This document shows, one piece after another, positions 34,136 to 44,100 of a stretch of DNA of 64,000 bases. The DNA comes from Arthrobacter alpinus. Lineage in GTDB: Bacteria; Actinomycetota; Actinomycetes; Actinomycetales; Micrococcaceae. How positions within the stretch are numbered: the first letter of the stretch is position 1; each line of letters opens with the position of its first letter. The notes under the pieces were generated by a model, which was given only the letters and a program-made list of their open reading frames with translations, was not told the DNA's origin and did not search any database. The translations under genes and the position numbers were made by a program. The stretch covers positions 1,240,001 to 1,304,000 of the forward strand of contig NZ_FNTV01000001.1 in assembly GCF_900105965.1 (NCBI RefSeq). The letters run 5' to 3'.

Positions 34136-35167
34136 ATGAAATATGGCACATTAGGCAACAGCGGCGCAGTAGTCTCCAACTATGCGTTGGGCACCATGAC
34201 GTTTGGGGCAGAGGCCACCGAGGAAACTTCCCACGCCATCCTCGACGACTATGCTGCTGCAGGTGGCAACTTCATTGACACCGCTGACGTGTACACCGCC
34301 GGGGCATCAGAGGAAATCATTGGCCGCTGGCTGGCCCAACGCCGGGGCATGCGGGATCAAATGGTACTCGCCTCCAAGGGCAGGTTTCCCATGGGCGTTG
34401 GACCGAACGACGTCGGCACCTCCCGCCGCCATCTGACGCGCGCCTTGGATGATTCTCTACGTCGCTTGGGGGTGGACCAGATCGACGTGTACCAAATGCA
34501 TGCCTGGGATCCCATTACGCCCCTTGAGGAGACGCTGCGCTTCTTGCACGATTCTGTCAGCCAGGGAAAGATCGCCTACTACGGTTTTTCCAATTTTCTG
34601 GGGTGGCAGCTCACCAAGGCTGTCCACCTGGCTAAGGCCAATGGCTGGAGTGCACCGGTTACCCTCCAACCTCAGTACAGCCTGCTGGTCCGGGAGATCG
34701 AGCTGGAGATTGTCCCGGCTTCCCTGGACGCTGGGATCGGCCTGTTGCCGTGGTCCCCGTTGGGCGGCGGTTGGCTCTCCGGCAAGTACAAGCGCGGCAT
34801 CCAGCCAGCTGGGGCAACCCGCCTGGGCGAGAATCCGCAGCGTGGCATGGAGGCATGGCAGCAACGCAATGATGACCCCATCACATGGGACGTGATCGGC
34901 GCGGTGGAAAGCATAGCGGAAAGTCATGGAGTAAGCGCCTCGCAGGTGGCGCTTGGGTGGCTGGCTGAGCGCCCTGCTGTGACCTCGGTGATACTTGGTG
35001 CAAGGACCACCGAGCAGTTGGCGCAGAACCTTGCTGCGGCGGAATTGGAACTGTCTGCAGAGGAACACCAGCGCCTCACTGACATTAGCCAGCCACGAGT
35101 CGGCGTGTACCCCTACGGCCCCATGGCTCAGGAACAGCGAAGTCGCAAGATCCAAGGAGGCCGATAG
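34136..35167 (+). CDS. Aldo/keto reductase
   Basis: The 343-residue protein has the AKR TIM-barrel motifs. MKYGTLGNSGAVVSNYALG opens it, and GGNFIDTADVYTAGASEEIIG holds the catalytic Asp and Tyr. VLASKGRFPMG carries the Lys, and VDQIDVYQMHAWDP the position that is His in most members. YGFSNFLGWQ and the cofactor-binding SVILGARTTEQLAQNL complete it. It resembles the YajO/potassium-channel-beta branch. It is co-transcribed with the upstream epimerase/dehydratase and convergent with the PPTase gene. Likely NADPH-dependent; substrate unassigned. Confidence 0.88.
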   Translation: MKYGTLGNSGAVVSNYALGTMTFGAEATEETSHAILDDYAAAGGNFIDTADVYTAGASEEIIGRWLAQRRGMRDQMVLASKGRFPMGVGPNDVGTSRRHLTRALDDSLRRLGVDQIDVYQMHAWDPITPLEETLRFLHDSVSQGKIAYYGFSNFLGWQLTKAVHLAKANGWSAPVTLQPQYSLLVREIELEIVPASLDAGIGLLPWSPLGGGWLSGKYKRGIQPAGATRLGENPQRGMEAWQQRNDDPITWDVIGAVESIAESHGVSASQVALGWLAERPAVTSVILGARTTEQLAQNLAAAELELSAEEHQRLTDISQPRVGVYPYGPMAQEQRSRKIQGGR

Positions 35168-35252
35168 CGCGGGAAACCGGTGCCCGCTTCCAGAACGTGG
35201 AGTTTGGGGCGGGCACCGGGAGTTCATCCCTGGCAGGATCACTGCGCGGCGG

Positions 35253-36005
35253 TCAGGGGATCGGGGCAAGCATGAACTTCTCGAGGCCGAGCTCATGGAT
35301 GCTGGGTTTGCCCGTCGAGGCAAGAGCAGCCGTGAGTCCGGCGGGGGCCCGAAGCCAGGCTATGTTTATCCCATGGAGGTCACCATGCATGGGGGCTTCG
35401 ATCTTGGCAGACCAGTCATCAGGCGCCGAGAGGCCACGCTTTTCCGTGCCTACATGGAGGTTTAGCGGCTCCACAGCCAGCCCATGTCCGTGGACTTTCA
35501 GGGCAGCTTCCTTGGCCACCCACAACCGGATCCGAGATGCGACGCCGGAGCCGGCCATTTCCATTCGTTCCCTAGGTGTGAGTGAGAACTCGTCGAAGCC
35601 CGCATGCAGTTGTGCTGGTACTGCTTCCAAGTCGGCGCCAAGAGGCGTGCCGGCCGGGCCAGATGCAACCAGCACTGTCTCCCCGGCACGTGAGAGGCTC
35701 AAGCTGGTTCCTTCTATTTCTGGTTTTCCGTGCGGCCCGCCGCAGCTACGGCAATTGCGGTGGACAGCAAGCCCCGCCGCTTTGCCCAAGGGGAGGCCCA
35801 GTGTGTGTGCAGCCATAAGACGGAACAAAACATGCGCTCCAATGTAGGCTCTGCCGTCGCCTGGATTTCTGAAGCGCCCTGCGGCGTCGAGCTCGGTGCG
35901 CGGAAGCAGCGTGGCGGCTCCGCCCCAGAGCGCTGCATGGTCGAGGACCCGTTCGGCACTGGTGATCACAAAGTCAATGCCTGAAGGGCGGCTGCCCTGG
36001 GTCAC
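35253..36005 (-). CDS. 4'-phosphopantetheinyl transferase, Sfp-type
   Basis: The 250-residue protein would transfer phosphopantetheine from CoA to the carrier domains of the adjacent NRPS. It contains PLGADLEAVPAQ, the Mg-binding G-x-D-x-E segment, and RLWVAKEAALKVHGHGL, the W-x-x-KEA-x-x-K motif. The start is a GTG at 36005 overlapping the stop of the ABC permease (GTGA); the frame upstream of that is out-of-frame permease sequence. It is the last gene of the NRPS operon, which places activation and synthesis under one transcript. Confidence 0.87.
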   Translation of the reverse strand: MTQGSRPSGIDFVITSAERVLDHAALWGGAATLLPRTELDAAGRFRNPGDGRAYIGAHVLFRLMAAHTLGLPLGKAAGLAVHRNCRSCGGPHGKPEIEGTSLSLSRAGETVLVASGPAGTPLGADLEAVPAQLHAGFDEFSLTPRERMEMAGSGVASRIRLWVAKEAALKVHGHGLAVEPLNLHVGTEKRGLSAPDDWSAKIEAPMHGDLHGINIAWLRAPAGLTAALASTGKPSIHELGLEKFMLAPIP

Positions 36006-36802
36006 CGCCTGCTGATTCGGACGTATTGAGAGATGGCCAAAGGCGCAAAGATCGCGATGATGGCCACACAGCAAAGTACTGCGTAAAGCAATGCGTGTTC
36101 CGCCGGCCAGCCGCTGGGCGCGGCAAAACCCTGAGGTTCGTTGTTGCCGAATAGTTCGCGAACGGATGTCGCAACGGCCGTTACAGGATTCCACTGTGCG
36201 AAGGTCAGCAAGGGACCCGGCATGGACTGGACTGAGACGAAAGCGCCGGAGATGAAAGTTACCGGGAACAGCCAGATCAGCCCCAGGCTTTGCGCCACCT
36301 CCACACTTCGTGCCGTTAGAGCGATCACTGCACCCACCCAGGAGACAGCAAATGTGAACAGCAATAGCAGCCCCATCGCCACCAAGGCGGGGCCGATGCC
36401 ATTGGTCACGCGCCAGCCGATCGCCAGGCCGCACAAAAGCGTCACGGCAATGGAAAGCAGGCTGGTCACGAGGTCGGCCGAGGAACGGCCAAGAATGACG
36501 GCGCCCCGCGACATGGGTAGCGAACGGAACCTGTCGATCAGTCCCATCTGCAGGTCCTTGGCCAGATAGACCGCTGTAAATGAGGCGTTGAACGTGAGGG
36601 TTTGGGCCAGAATTCCCCCGATCAGGAAGGTGCGGTATTCGGCGCCTCCCAACGTGCCACCAAAGACAAACGCCAGGAGGAGGACAAACATGATGGGCTG
36701 GGCCACGCTGGTCACCATGGCGCCGGGGGTGCGGATGACGTTGCGAAGGTTGCGCCCGGTGATGACGGAACTGTCACGGAGGGCCGCGCTGAGACTGCTC
36801 AT
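36002..36802 (-). CDS. ABC-2 type exporter permease (DrrB-like)
   Basis: The 266-residue membrane protein has six hydrophobic segments and the DrrB/ABC-2 pattern: RNLRNVIRTPGAMVTSVAQP near the N-terminus, DLQMGLIDRFRSLPMSRGAV in the cytoplasmic loop, and PLLTFAQWNPVTAVATSVRE near the C-terminus. It overlaps the ATPase gene before it (ATGA) and the PPTase gene after it (GTGA). With the ATPase it probably exports the NRPS product or confers self-resistance. Confidence 0.9.
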   Translation of the reverse strand: MSSLSAALRDSSVITGRNLRNVIRTPGAMVTSVAQPIMFVLLLAFVFGGTLGGAEYRTFLIGGILAQTLTFNASFTAVYLAKDLQMGLIDRFRSLPMSRGAVILGRSSADLVTSLLSIAVTLLCGLAIGWRVTNGIGPALVAMGLLLLFTFAVSWVGAVIALTARSVEVAQSLGLIWLFPVTFISGAFVSVQSMPGPLLTFAQWNPVTAVATSVRELFGNNEPQGFAAPSGWPAEHALLYAVLCCVAIIAIFAPLAISQYVRISRR

Positions 36803-37800
36803 GATCGTAGTACCTCTTGGTTCTGGCTTACGCCGGCTGGTGGTCCATCCGTGGTGGCGACTGCCGCATCCCTGGGCCGCTGGCCGGTGAGCTGGAGGAA
36901 AACATCGTCCAGGGTTGGTCGGCGCAGAGCTGCCTCGACCACATGCAGTCGGGCCAGTTCAAGGTCGCCCAGGGCGCGAACGAGCATGTGGTGGCCGTCA
37001 GGGGCTGAAACGCTGACCTTGTTGGTCTGCCGGTCAATTTCCGGTGCCACCGAGGCGATCCTGCCCAGGATTGCTGCTGCATTGTCAACGCTGTCCGATT
37101 GAGCCAGAACAACGTCTATCCGTTCCGAACCAACACGAGACTTCAGTTCACTGGCGGTTCCCTCAGCAATGACTCTCCCGGCGTCAATCACAGCGATGTT
37201 GTCGGCCAACTGGTCAGCCTCCTCCAGATACTGGGTGGTTAGCAACACGGTGGTTCCATTGCCAACCAGCGAGGAGATCACCGCCCAGGTGTCCAGCCTT
37301 CCGCGAGGATCCAGCCCGGTAGTGGGCTCATCAAGGACAACAACCGGGGGCCGTGCCACCATGGCGCCAGCCAGGTCCAAACGTCGTCGCATGCCGCCGG
37401 AGTAGGCGCCGGACCGTTTGCCAGCGACGTCTGAAAGGCGGAACTCATCGAGCAGCTCCGTGGCCCGAACGGCCGAGGCCTTGCGGTTCATGCCGTACAA
37501 CCGGGCCACCATGACAAGGTTTTCATATCCCGTTAGTTTTTCATCCACGGCCGCATATTGGCCGGACAACCCGATCGAACGTCGAACGCTGTCCGGGTCT
37601 GTGATGACGTTGTGGCCGGCGACGCTCACCTCGCCGGCGTCCGGGGCCAGGAGGGTGGTCAGGACCCTGACGGCGGTGGTTTTTCCGGCCCCGTTGGGTC
37701 CTAGCAGTCCAAGCACCTGCCCTGGGAGCACGTCTAAATTCAGCCCATCAAGGGCCCGAAATTCACCAAAGTTCTTGCATAGTCCGCGGACGCGGATCAC
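36799..37800 (-). CDS. ABC-2 exporter ATPase (DrrA-like)
   Basis: The 333-residue ATPase has GLLGPNGAGKTTAVRVLTTL (Walker A), YSGGMRRRLDLAGAM (signature), VVVLDEPTTGLDPRGR (Walker B) and LLTTQYLEEADQLAD. Its roughly 100-residue C-terminal extension is typical of daunorubicin-resistance ATPases. The GTG at 37800 overlaps the MbtH stop (GTGA) and is preferred over the longer upstream frame, which is shadow sequence of the mbtH gene. It pairs with the downstream permease. Confidence 0.92.
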   Translation of the reverse strand: MIRVRGLCKNFGEFRALDGLNLDVLPGQVLGLLGPNGAGKTTAVRVLTTLLAPDAGEVSVAGHNVITDPDSVRRSIGLSGQYAAVDEKLTGYENLVMVARLYGMNRKASAVRATELLDEFRLSDVAGKRSGAYSGGMRRRLDLAGAMVARPPVVVLDEPTTGLDPRGRLDTWAVISSLVGNGTTVLLTTQYLEEADQLADNIAVIDAGRVIAEGTASELKSRVGSERIDVVLAQSDSVDNAAAILGRIASVAPEIDRQTNKVSVSAPDGHHMLVRALGDLELARLHVVEAALRRPTLDDVFLQLTGQRPRDAAVATTDGPPAGVSQNQEVLRS

Positions 37801-38009
37801 TGTGAAGCCGCAAGTTCGGCAACCGTGCGAGGGGTCATGTCCGTCCAGCTGCGAGAGACGAAATCCAGGCACTCCTGCCTGCCGGCAGGGCCGTACATAA
37901 CCATCCAGCCATTGGGCACGTCGGCAAAAGATGGCCACAACGAGTGTTGTTGTAGGTCATTGACCAATACGCGGAAGGTTGCGTTCGTGTCATCAAATGG
38001 GTTCGTCAC
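37797..38009 (-). CDS. mbtH: MbtH-like NRPS accessory protein
   Basis: This 70-residue protein is typical of the MbtH family: TNPFDDTNATFRVLVND near its start, HSLWPSFADVPNGW in the middle, and CLDFVSRSWTDMTPRTV at the end, with the conserved Trp residues. MbtH proteins bind NRPS adenylation domains and support their folding and activity. The GTG at 38009 follows GAGGGAA and matches the usual family start; a TTG at 38042 is also in frame. It lies about 96 bases after the NRPS stop and overlaps the exporter ATPase start. Confidence 0.93.
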   Translation of the reverse strand: MTNPFDDTNATFRVLVNDLQQHSLWPSFADVPNGWMVMYGPAGRQECLDFVSRSWTDMTPRTVAELAASQ

Positions 38010-38105
38010 GTAATTTCCCTCAGATTCCTTGCTGAATTTCAACTGTCGGTTGGAGGGGCTCGGCCGATTGCCAAAGCAATCATGCCGGGCTCCAACCGTT
38101 AACAG

Positions 38106-41100
38106 CTATTCGGTGCCCTCGCCCAACCGGATTGCCAGAACCGGCAAGATGTGAGTCAAGGCACCTTCACTGAGCATGTCCGAGTGTCTGGCTGGCACAG
38201 GGGTGTCGTGAATCTGGCCGCTGACATACGGCGTCCATGTTGCTGAGTCCGGCGACCCTTCCGGGACGCCGTCGGTGGCCCGGAAGATGTAGAGATCCCC
38301 GTCGAATCGCTGCACCTGGGCCTCGCGGATCATGCGGGCCAAGACGGGAAAGTTTTCCACCATGGCATTCAGTGACGCCAGCGGAATGCTGCCCAAGGCG
38401 TTGTGATTCTCTCGCAGTACCTCCAAGACCCGGGGGCCGTCCAGACTTGCTGCCTCATCCGCCCGCACAGGGAATCCGGCGGCGTACAAGTAGTTTTGCC
38501 ACAATGCAGGGCCTGTGCCAACGTCGGCATTGTTTTCCTGCCGTGTCGGGAAGGCATCAAGGATGGCCAGGAATGCCACGTGGTGGCCCAATTCTTGGAG
38601 CCGTGTGGCCAGGTGGTGGACCAGATTGCCACCAAATGACCAGCCGATCAGGTGGTACGGACCTTCTGGCTGCACTTGGCGTATCTGGTCAATGTAGTCA
38701 TCAGCAAGCTCGGTGAGCGTTTTTGCCCGTAGCTGACCGTCTACACCTGGGAGCATGCCCGGCATCTGCAGTCCGTACAGAGGCCGTTCCTTGTCCAGGT
38801 GCCGCAGCATGGCAGCGAAGCCCCAACTGACCCCGGTGGCCGGATGCACGGCAAAGAGCGGAGCCTTGCTGCCGGTGGTGCGTAATGGCAGTAGCTGTCG
38901 AAGGCTGTCGGCCACGTTTTCCGTGGCACCCTTGGACGCTTCGGCCAACAACTGTTCCACGCTTGGGGAGCGAAACAGCGATTGGACGGGCAGCTCGGTA
39001 CCCAATGCGTCGTTGATCCTACTGACCAGCGGCTGTGCCAAGAAGGAATGCCCGCCCAGTTCAAAGAATGACTCGTCGATGCCGACCTGTGGAAGACCGA
39101 GCACCTGCGCGAAGATTGCGGAAACTGTGGTCTCCCAAGGAGTCCTGGGAGCCCTGCCCGCACTGCGCTCCTGCCAGGCCGGATCGGGCAGAATCGCAAA
39201 GTCCACCTTCCCGTTGGTTGTTAAGGGGATGTGAGCTATGACGACGACGACGGCCGGGACCATATAGCCGGGCAACACCTTCTGCAGCTGTGCGCGGGCG
39301 CGCTCCGGTAGCTGAGCTGCGTCAGCGGTTTTCTGCTCAATTTCCCCCTCAGCCACCACATAAGCCAATAGCCGGCTGGTATCCGAGTGTGCCGGATCCA
39401 GTGTTGTGTCACGGACCAGGGCCACGGCAGCCTCGACGCCGGGCACGTCTCGCAGGGCCCGTTCCACCTCGCCGAGCTCCACTCGGAAACCGCGAATCTT
39501 GACCTGCTGGTCGTTGCGGCCATGGAAAAGGACTTCGCCGGAGGCGCTTCTGGTGACCAGGTCACCCGTGCGGTACATCCGCTCGCCCGATGCACCGAAC
39601 GGGTCGGCAATAAATCGTTCGCTGGTCAGGTCGGTCCGTCCACGATAGCCGCGGCCCAGCTGGGCGCCGGCCAAGTACAGTTCGCCGATGACTCCGGCAG
39701 GGACGTGCTGCAGGGAATCGTCCAAGACGTAGGCTCGTGAATTGCGGGCCGGCGAGCCAAGAACCGGATGTCCTGAGGCGCCCACGGGGGCAAGTAGCGA
39801 ATCGACTGTCGCTTCCGTGGGGCCGTAGAGGTTCCAGGCCTGAACCGTCCCCATCGAAGACAGCTCCTCCCAGAGTCCGGCGTCGAAGGCCTCGCCGCCC
39901 AGAGCCAGCGTCAGTGTGGGCCCGCCGGCGCCTTCGCGTTCTCGAAGCATCGAGGAAAAGGCGGGTTCGGCAAGCAGCTGGCGCACATAGCCGGGAGTGG
40001 TCTCCCAAGCACCAATGCCGTGTTCAGCGAAGTAGCCTGCAAGCCGCTGGGGATCCAGGCGGACCTCATCGGTGATGAGGTGCAGTTCATGGCCATCCAC
40101 CATCCACAGAATCGGGTCCCACGAGGCGTCAAAGCCGACGCCGGTTGTGTGAGCCACGCGAACCTGCACCCGGGCGGTCAGCTCAGTGGCGTCGGGAAAG
40201 AGAGTCTCTTGGTGCGAGGCCAGCAAATTGGCCAAGGCGCCGTGGCTGATTTCCACGCCCTTGGGCCGACCCGTGGAGCCGGAGGTGAACATGACATAAG
40301 CAAGTTCTGACGCTGTCGGCTCCGGCAAGTCCACCGGCACCGCGGAGGGAAGTTGCTCCATTCGGAGCAGATCGGTGTGGGCTAGGCTGGCAGCCGTCAG
40401 GCTCGCATCAAGTGCCGTTTCCAGGCCTGCCGTAGTGACAACGGCAGCGGGTCGGGCGTCTTCCAGAATGGCCGTCACCCGCTCGGCAGGGTAGTCGGCG
40501 TCTATGGGATTGTAGACCGCCCCGGCGCGCAGTACGCCGAGGGCCGCCACCACGGTGTCTACCGACCTCGGCAGGTACACGGATACCAGGTCTCCGGCCA
40601 CTACGCCCTGTCCTTGAAGGGTGCCGGCCAGAGTGGCGGTAGCTGCGTCGAGGGCGGCAAAGGACAGCGAGTCCGCGCCGCACGTCACGGCCGTTTGCTC
40701 TGGCGTCCTGGCAACCGTTTTGGCAAAGACCTCCAGTACGCTCGGGGCTGGGCGCATGATGGCACCGGCAGTAGTGGCGGCCAGAGCTGCGGTTTCCGCT
40801 GGGGACTGGACGTCCATGCGGGAAAGGGGCAGGTCCGGGGACTGCACGGCCAAGCGAATAAATGTCTCCAGGCGAGCAATGAGGGTAGTGATCGCGTCGC
40901 CGGTGAACATGGCGGAGTTATAGGCCAAGGTGGCGGTCAGGCCCAGCTCGGGGCCTAGTTCGCGGAAAGTGAAGGACAAATCAAACTTTGCCTCCCCGGT
41001 GGCTGTCTCCGGTTCGGGCAAGACCTGAACGCCAGGAAGTTCGACGACGGCGCGATCCATGGTCTCCACGGCCAGCATGGTCTGGAAAACTGGGTGCCTT

Positions 41101-44100
41101 CCCAGTTGACGTGGCGGGTTCAGCGCTTCGACAAGCCGTTCGAAGGGCACATCGTCCTTGTCAAAGGAGTCCAAGACGCTGATCCGTGCGGTGGCGAGCA
41201 GTTCGCGGAAGGTGGGGTTGCCGGAGGCATCCAGGCGGATCGGGATGGTATTGACGAAAAAGCCGATCAATTCCGTCAGGGCCGGATCCGTTCGTCCGGC
41301 CGTCGGTGAACCGATCACCAGATCGTTCCCGGCCCCCATCCTGGCGAGGAAACCGCCCAATAGTGCGTGCAGGGCCATGAACAGGCTGGCGTTTTGGGCC
41401 CCGGCCAAAGCTGTCAGGGCGGTGGCGGTTTCGGCGCCAAGGGTGAAGGATTGCTGACCGCCGGGCTGACGGGCACCGGAGGAGCGTGAACCGGCATCTG
41501 GCAGGGTCAGTTCGGGCGGAGCACCGGCCAGGGCATCCTGCCAAGCACGCAACTTGGCCTCCAGCGCAGGTGCGGGTTCATCGGTTCCTCGTCCAGGGAC
41601 AGCTTCGCCGGGCACAGTCGCAATGGATTCCACGGTGGATTCCGAAGTGCCTTCCAACAATTGCCGTTGCCATAGGGCGAAGTCCGCATATTGCAGCCCC
41701 AAGGGGCGCTGGAGGGGGCTGGCCCCACAGCATCGAGCCGAGTAGGCGGTGGAGATGTCCCGTGCCAGGGGTGCCAGAGATGCGCCATCGCTGGCAATAT
41801 GGTGGATCACCAGCTGGAGCACCCATTCGTCATCGTCGAGGCGAATCAGTGCGGCGCGCAGGGGCAGCTCATGCACCAGGTCGAAGCCGCGTGATGCCCC
41901 CTCGGCTTGTAGGCGTGGCAACTCGCCATGGGCTCCGGCGTCCTTGAACTCCAGCAGCTTTGACACTGTGCAAGCCGGATGGATCACCTGTTCGGGAGTT
42001 CCTTCGGTAGCGGGGTAGCTGGTGCGCAGGACTTCATGGCGTGCCACCAGGTCATCGAGGGCCAGGGAGAGTGCCTCCGGATTCAGGGCACCGGTAAGCC
42101 GGACGGCGAGGACGATGTTGTAGTCGGCTGAGCCCGGGTCCAGCTGGTTGAGGAACCACAAGCGGGATTGGGCGTAGGAGAGGGAAATTCGATCCGGCCG
42201 ATTGCCCTTGGTGGAGCGCATCCATGCATCCACAGGCTGGCGGGCCGCCCGACCGGTGCTCTTGGGGCCCTTGGCAGGGCTGGACCCCAAGGTCGCCAAG
42301 AGGGCTGAGGGGGTAGGGGACTCGAAGATGGTGCGCAGCGGCAGTTCTGCGCCGAATGCCTCGCGGAGGGCCGCAACCAACGCAACGGCCAACAAGGAAT
42401 GGCCGCCCAGGCTAAAGAAATCGTCGTCCATCCGCACATCGTCCGCGCCCAGCACTGTGCCAAAGACGGCGCACATTTTTTCCTCTCGTGCCGTGGAGGG
42501 GACTCTGGAGCCTGGGTTGGAGGTGGCAGGAGCCGGCAGGGCGCGCTTGTCCAGCTTTCCATGAGGGGTCAGCGGGATCTCGGCCAATGGGACCAGTGCT
42601 TTGGGCATCATGTACTCGGGTAGGCGCGCGGCGGCAAAGTCACGCAGATCTGCCGGATCCGCAGTGCCGACGTAGTAGCCGATGATGCGCTCGGTGGCGC
42701 CGGACTCGACCATGACGGCGGCACGGTGTACTTGCTCGTGGCGGGCCAACACGCTCTCAATCTCACCCGGTTCCACCCGGAAACCTCGGATCTTGAGTTG
42801 GTCATCGGCGCGGGCCACAAATTGCAGCTCTCCGCCGGGAAGGCGCCGTACCAGATCACCGGTGCGGTACATCCTGGCGCCGTCGCCGTATGGATTGGCG
42901 ACGAAGCGGTTGGCAGTCTCGGCGGCTCGGTTGACGTATCCGGTGGCCATTCCGGCCCCGGCCAGATAGAGCTCCCCGGTGACACCGTGCGGTACGGGTG
43001 ACAGGAAATCGTCAAGGACGTAGCTTTCCACGTTGCGGATGGCACGGCCAATGCGGGGAAGGGTGCCGCTGATGCGGGTAAGTACCGAGTCAACAGTGAA
43101 CTCGGTTGGACCGTAGAAGTTGTAGGCGGTGACTTGGTCGTTGCCGGCAAGTTCGCGCCACAGTCCAGCCGGGACACTTTCACCTCCCAGGGCCAGCACC
43201 AGCTGTGTGCTCCGTGGGATATCCAGAAGGCCGGATTCCAGCAGGGCACTGATATAAGACGGGGTGCTTTCCAGCACGGTAATGCCATTGGCCATACAGA
43301 ACGCGACCAAGGCCTGGGCATCAGTGCGAATGTGATCGGGCACCATGTGCAACGTGGCACCGGCGACGAGCCAGAGCATCGGATCCCAAGCGGCATCGAA
43401 TCCCAAGCCGGCGATGTGGGCGACGGCTGTACCCTCGCCGTCTCCGTTGCCGAAGGTGTCGGCGACCATCGTGTGCCTGTGATGCAGGAACAGGTTGGCC
43501 AGGGCGCCGTGAGTGACCTCCACACCCTTGGGAGTGCCGGTGGAGCCGGAAGTGTAGATCACGTAGGCCGGGTGGGCAGGGGCAATGCCGGTTAGGGCAA
43601 CCGGGTGGTTTCCCAGCGTCCCGGCGGCCAGCAGTTCTTCCAGGTTTCCGGCGGCAATGGTGAGCCGTGGTGCGCTGTCGTCCAGGATCAGCCCGATTCT
43701 TTCGGACGGGTAGCTCAGGTCCACGGGCACATAGACGGCCCCGGTGCGGAGCACGGCGAGGGCAGCACAAACGACGTCATTGCCTCGAGGAAGTGCAACG
43801 GCTACGCGGTCGCCGGCGCACACACCGGCGGCGGCCAAGCCCGCTGACAGCAATTCGACGGCGGCATGCAGCTCGGCAAAGGTCAAAGTGGTATGCCCGT
43901 CGCTGACTGCTGTTCGGCCGGGACGGCGCGCTGCGGTGGCCGCGAATTCGGTCGGTATGGTGGCGCTCCCGTTCTCTGAGAGTGGCCCGCTTCCCAGCTC
44001 ACGTATCTGTGCTGCCTCCTGGCGGGTCGTCACCTGCAGGCGGGAGAGAGGAGTGTGCGGATGGGCCACAAACTGTTCCACCATGTGCTTGAACCTGGCA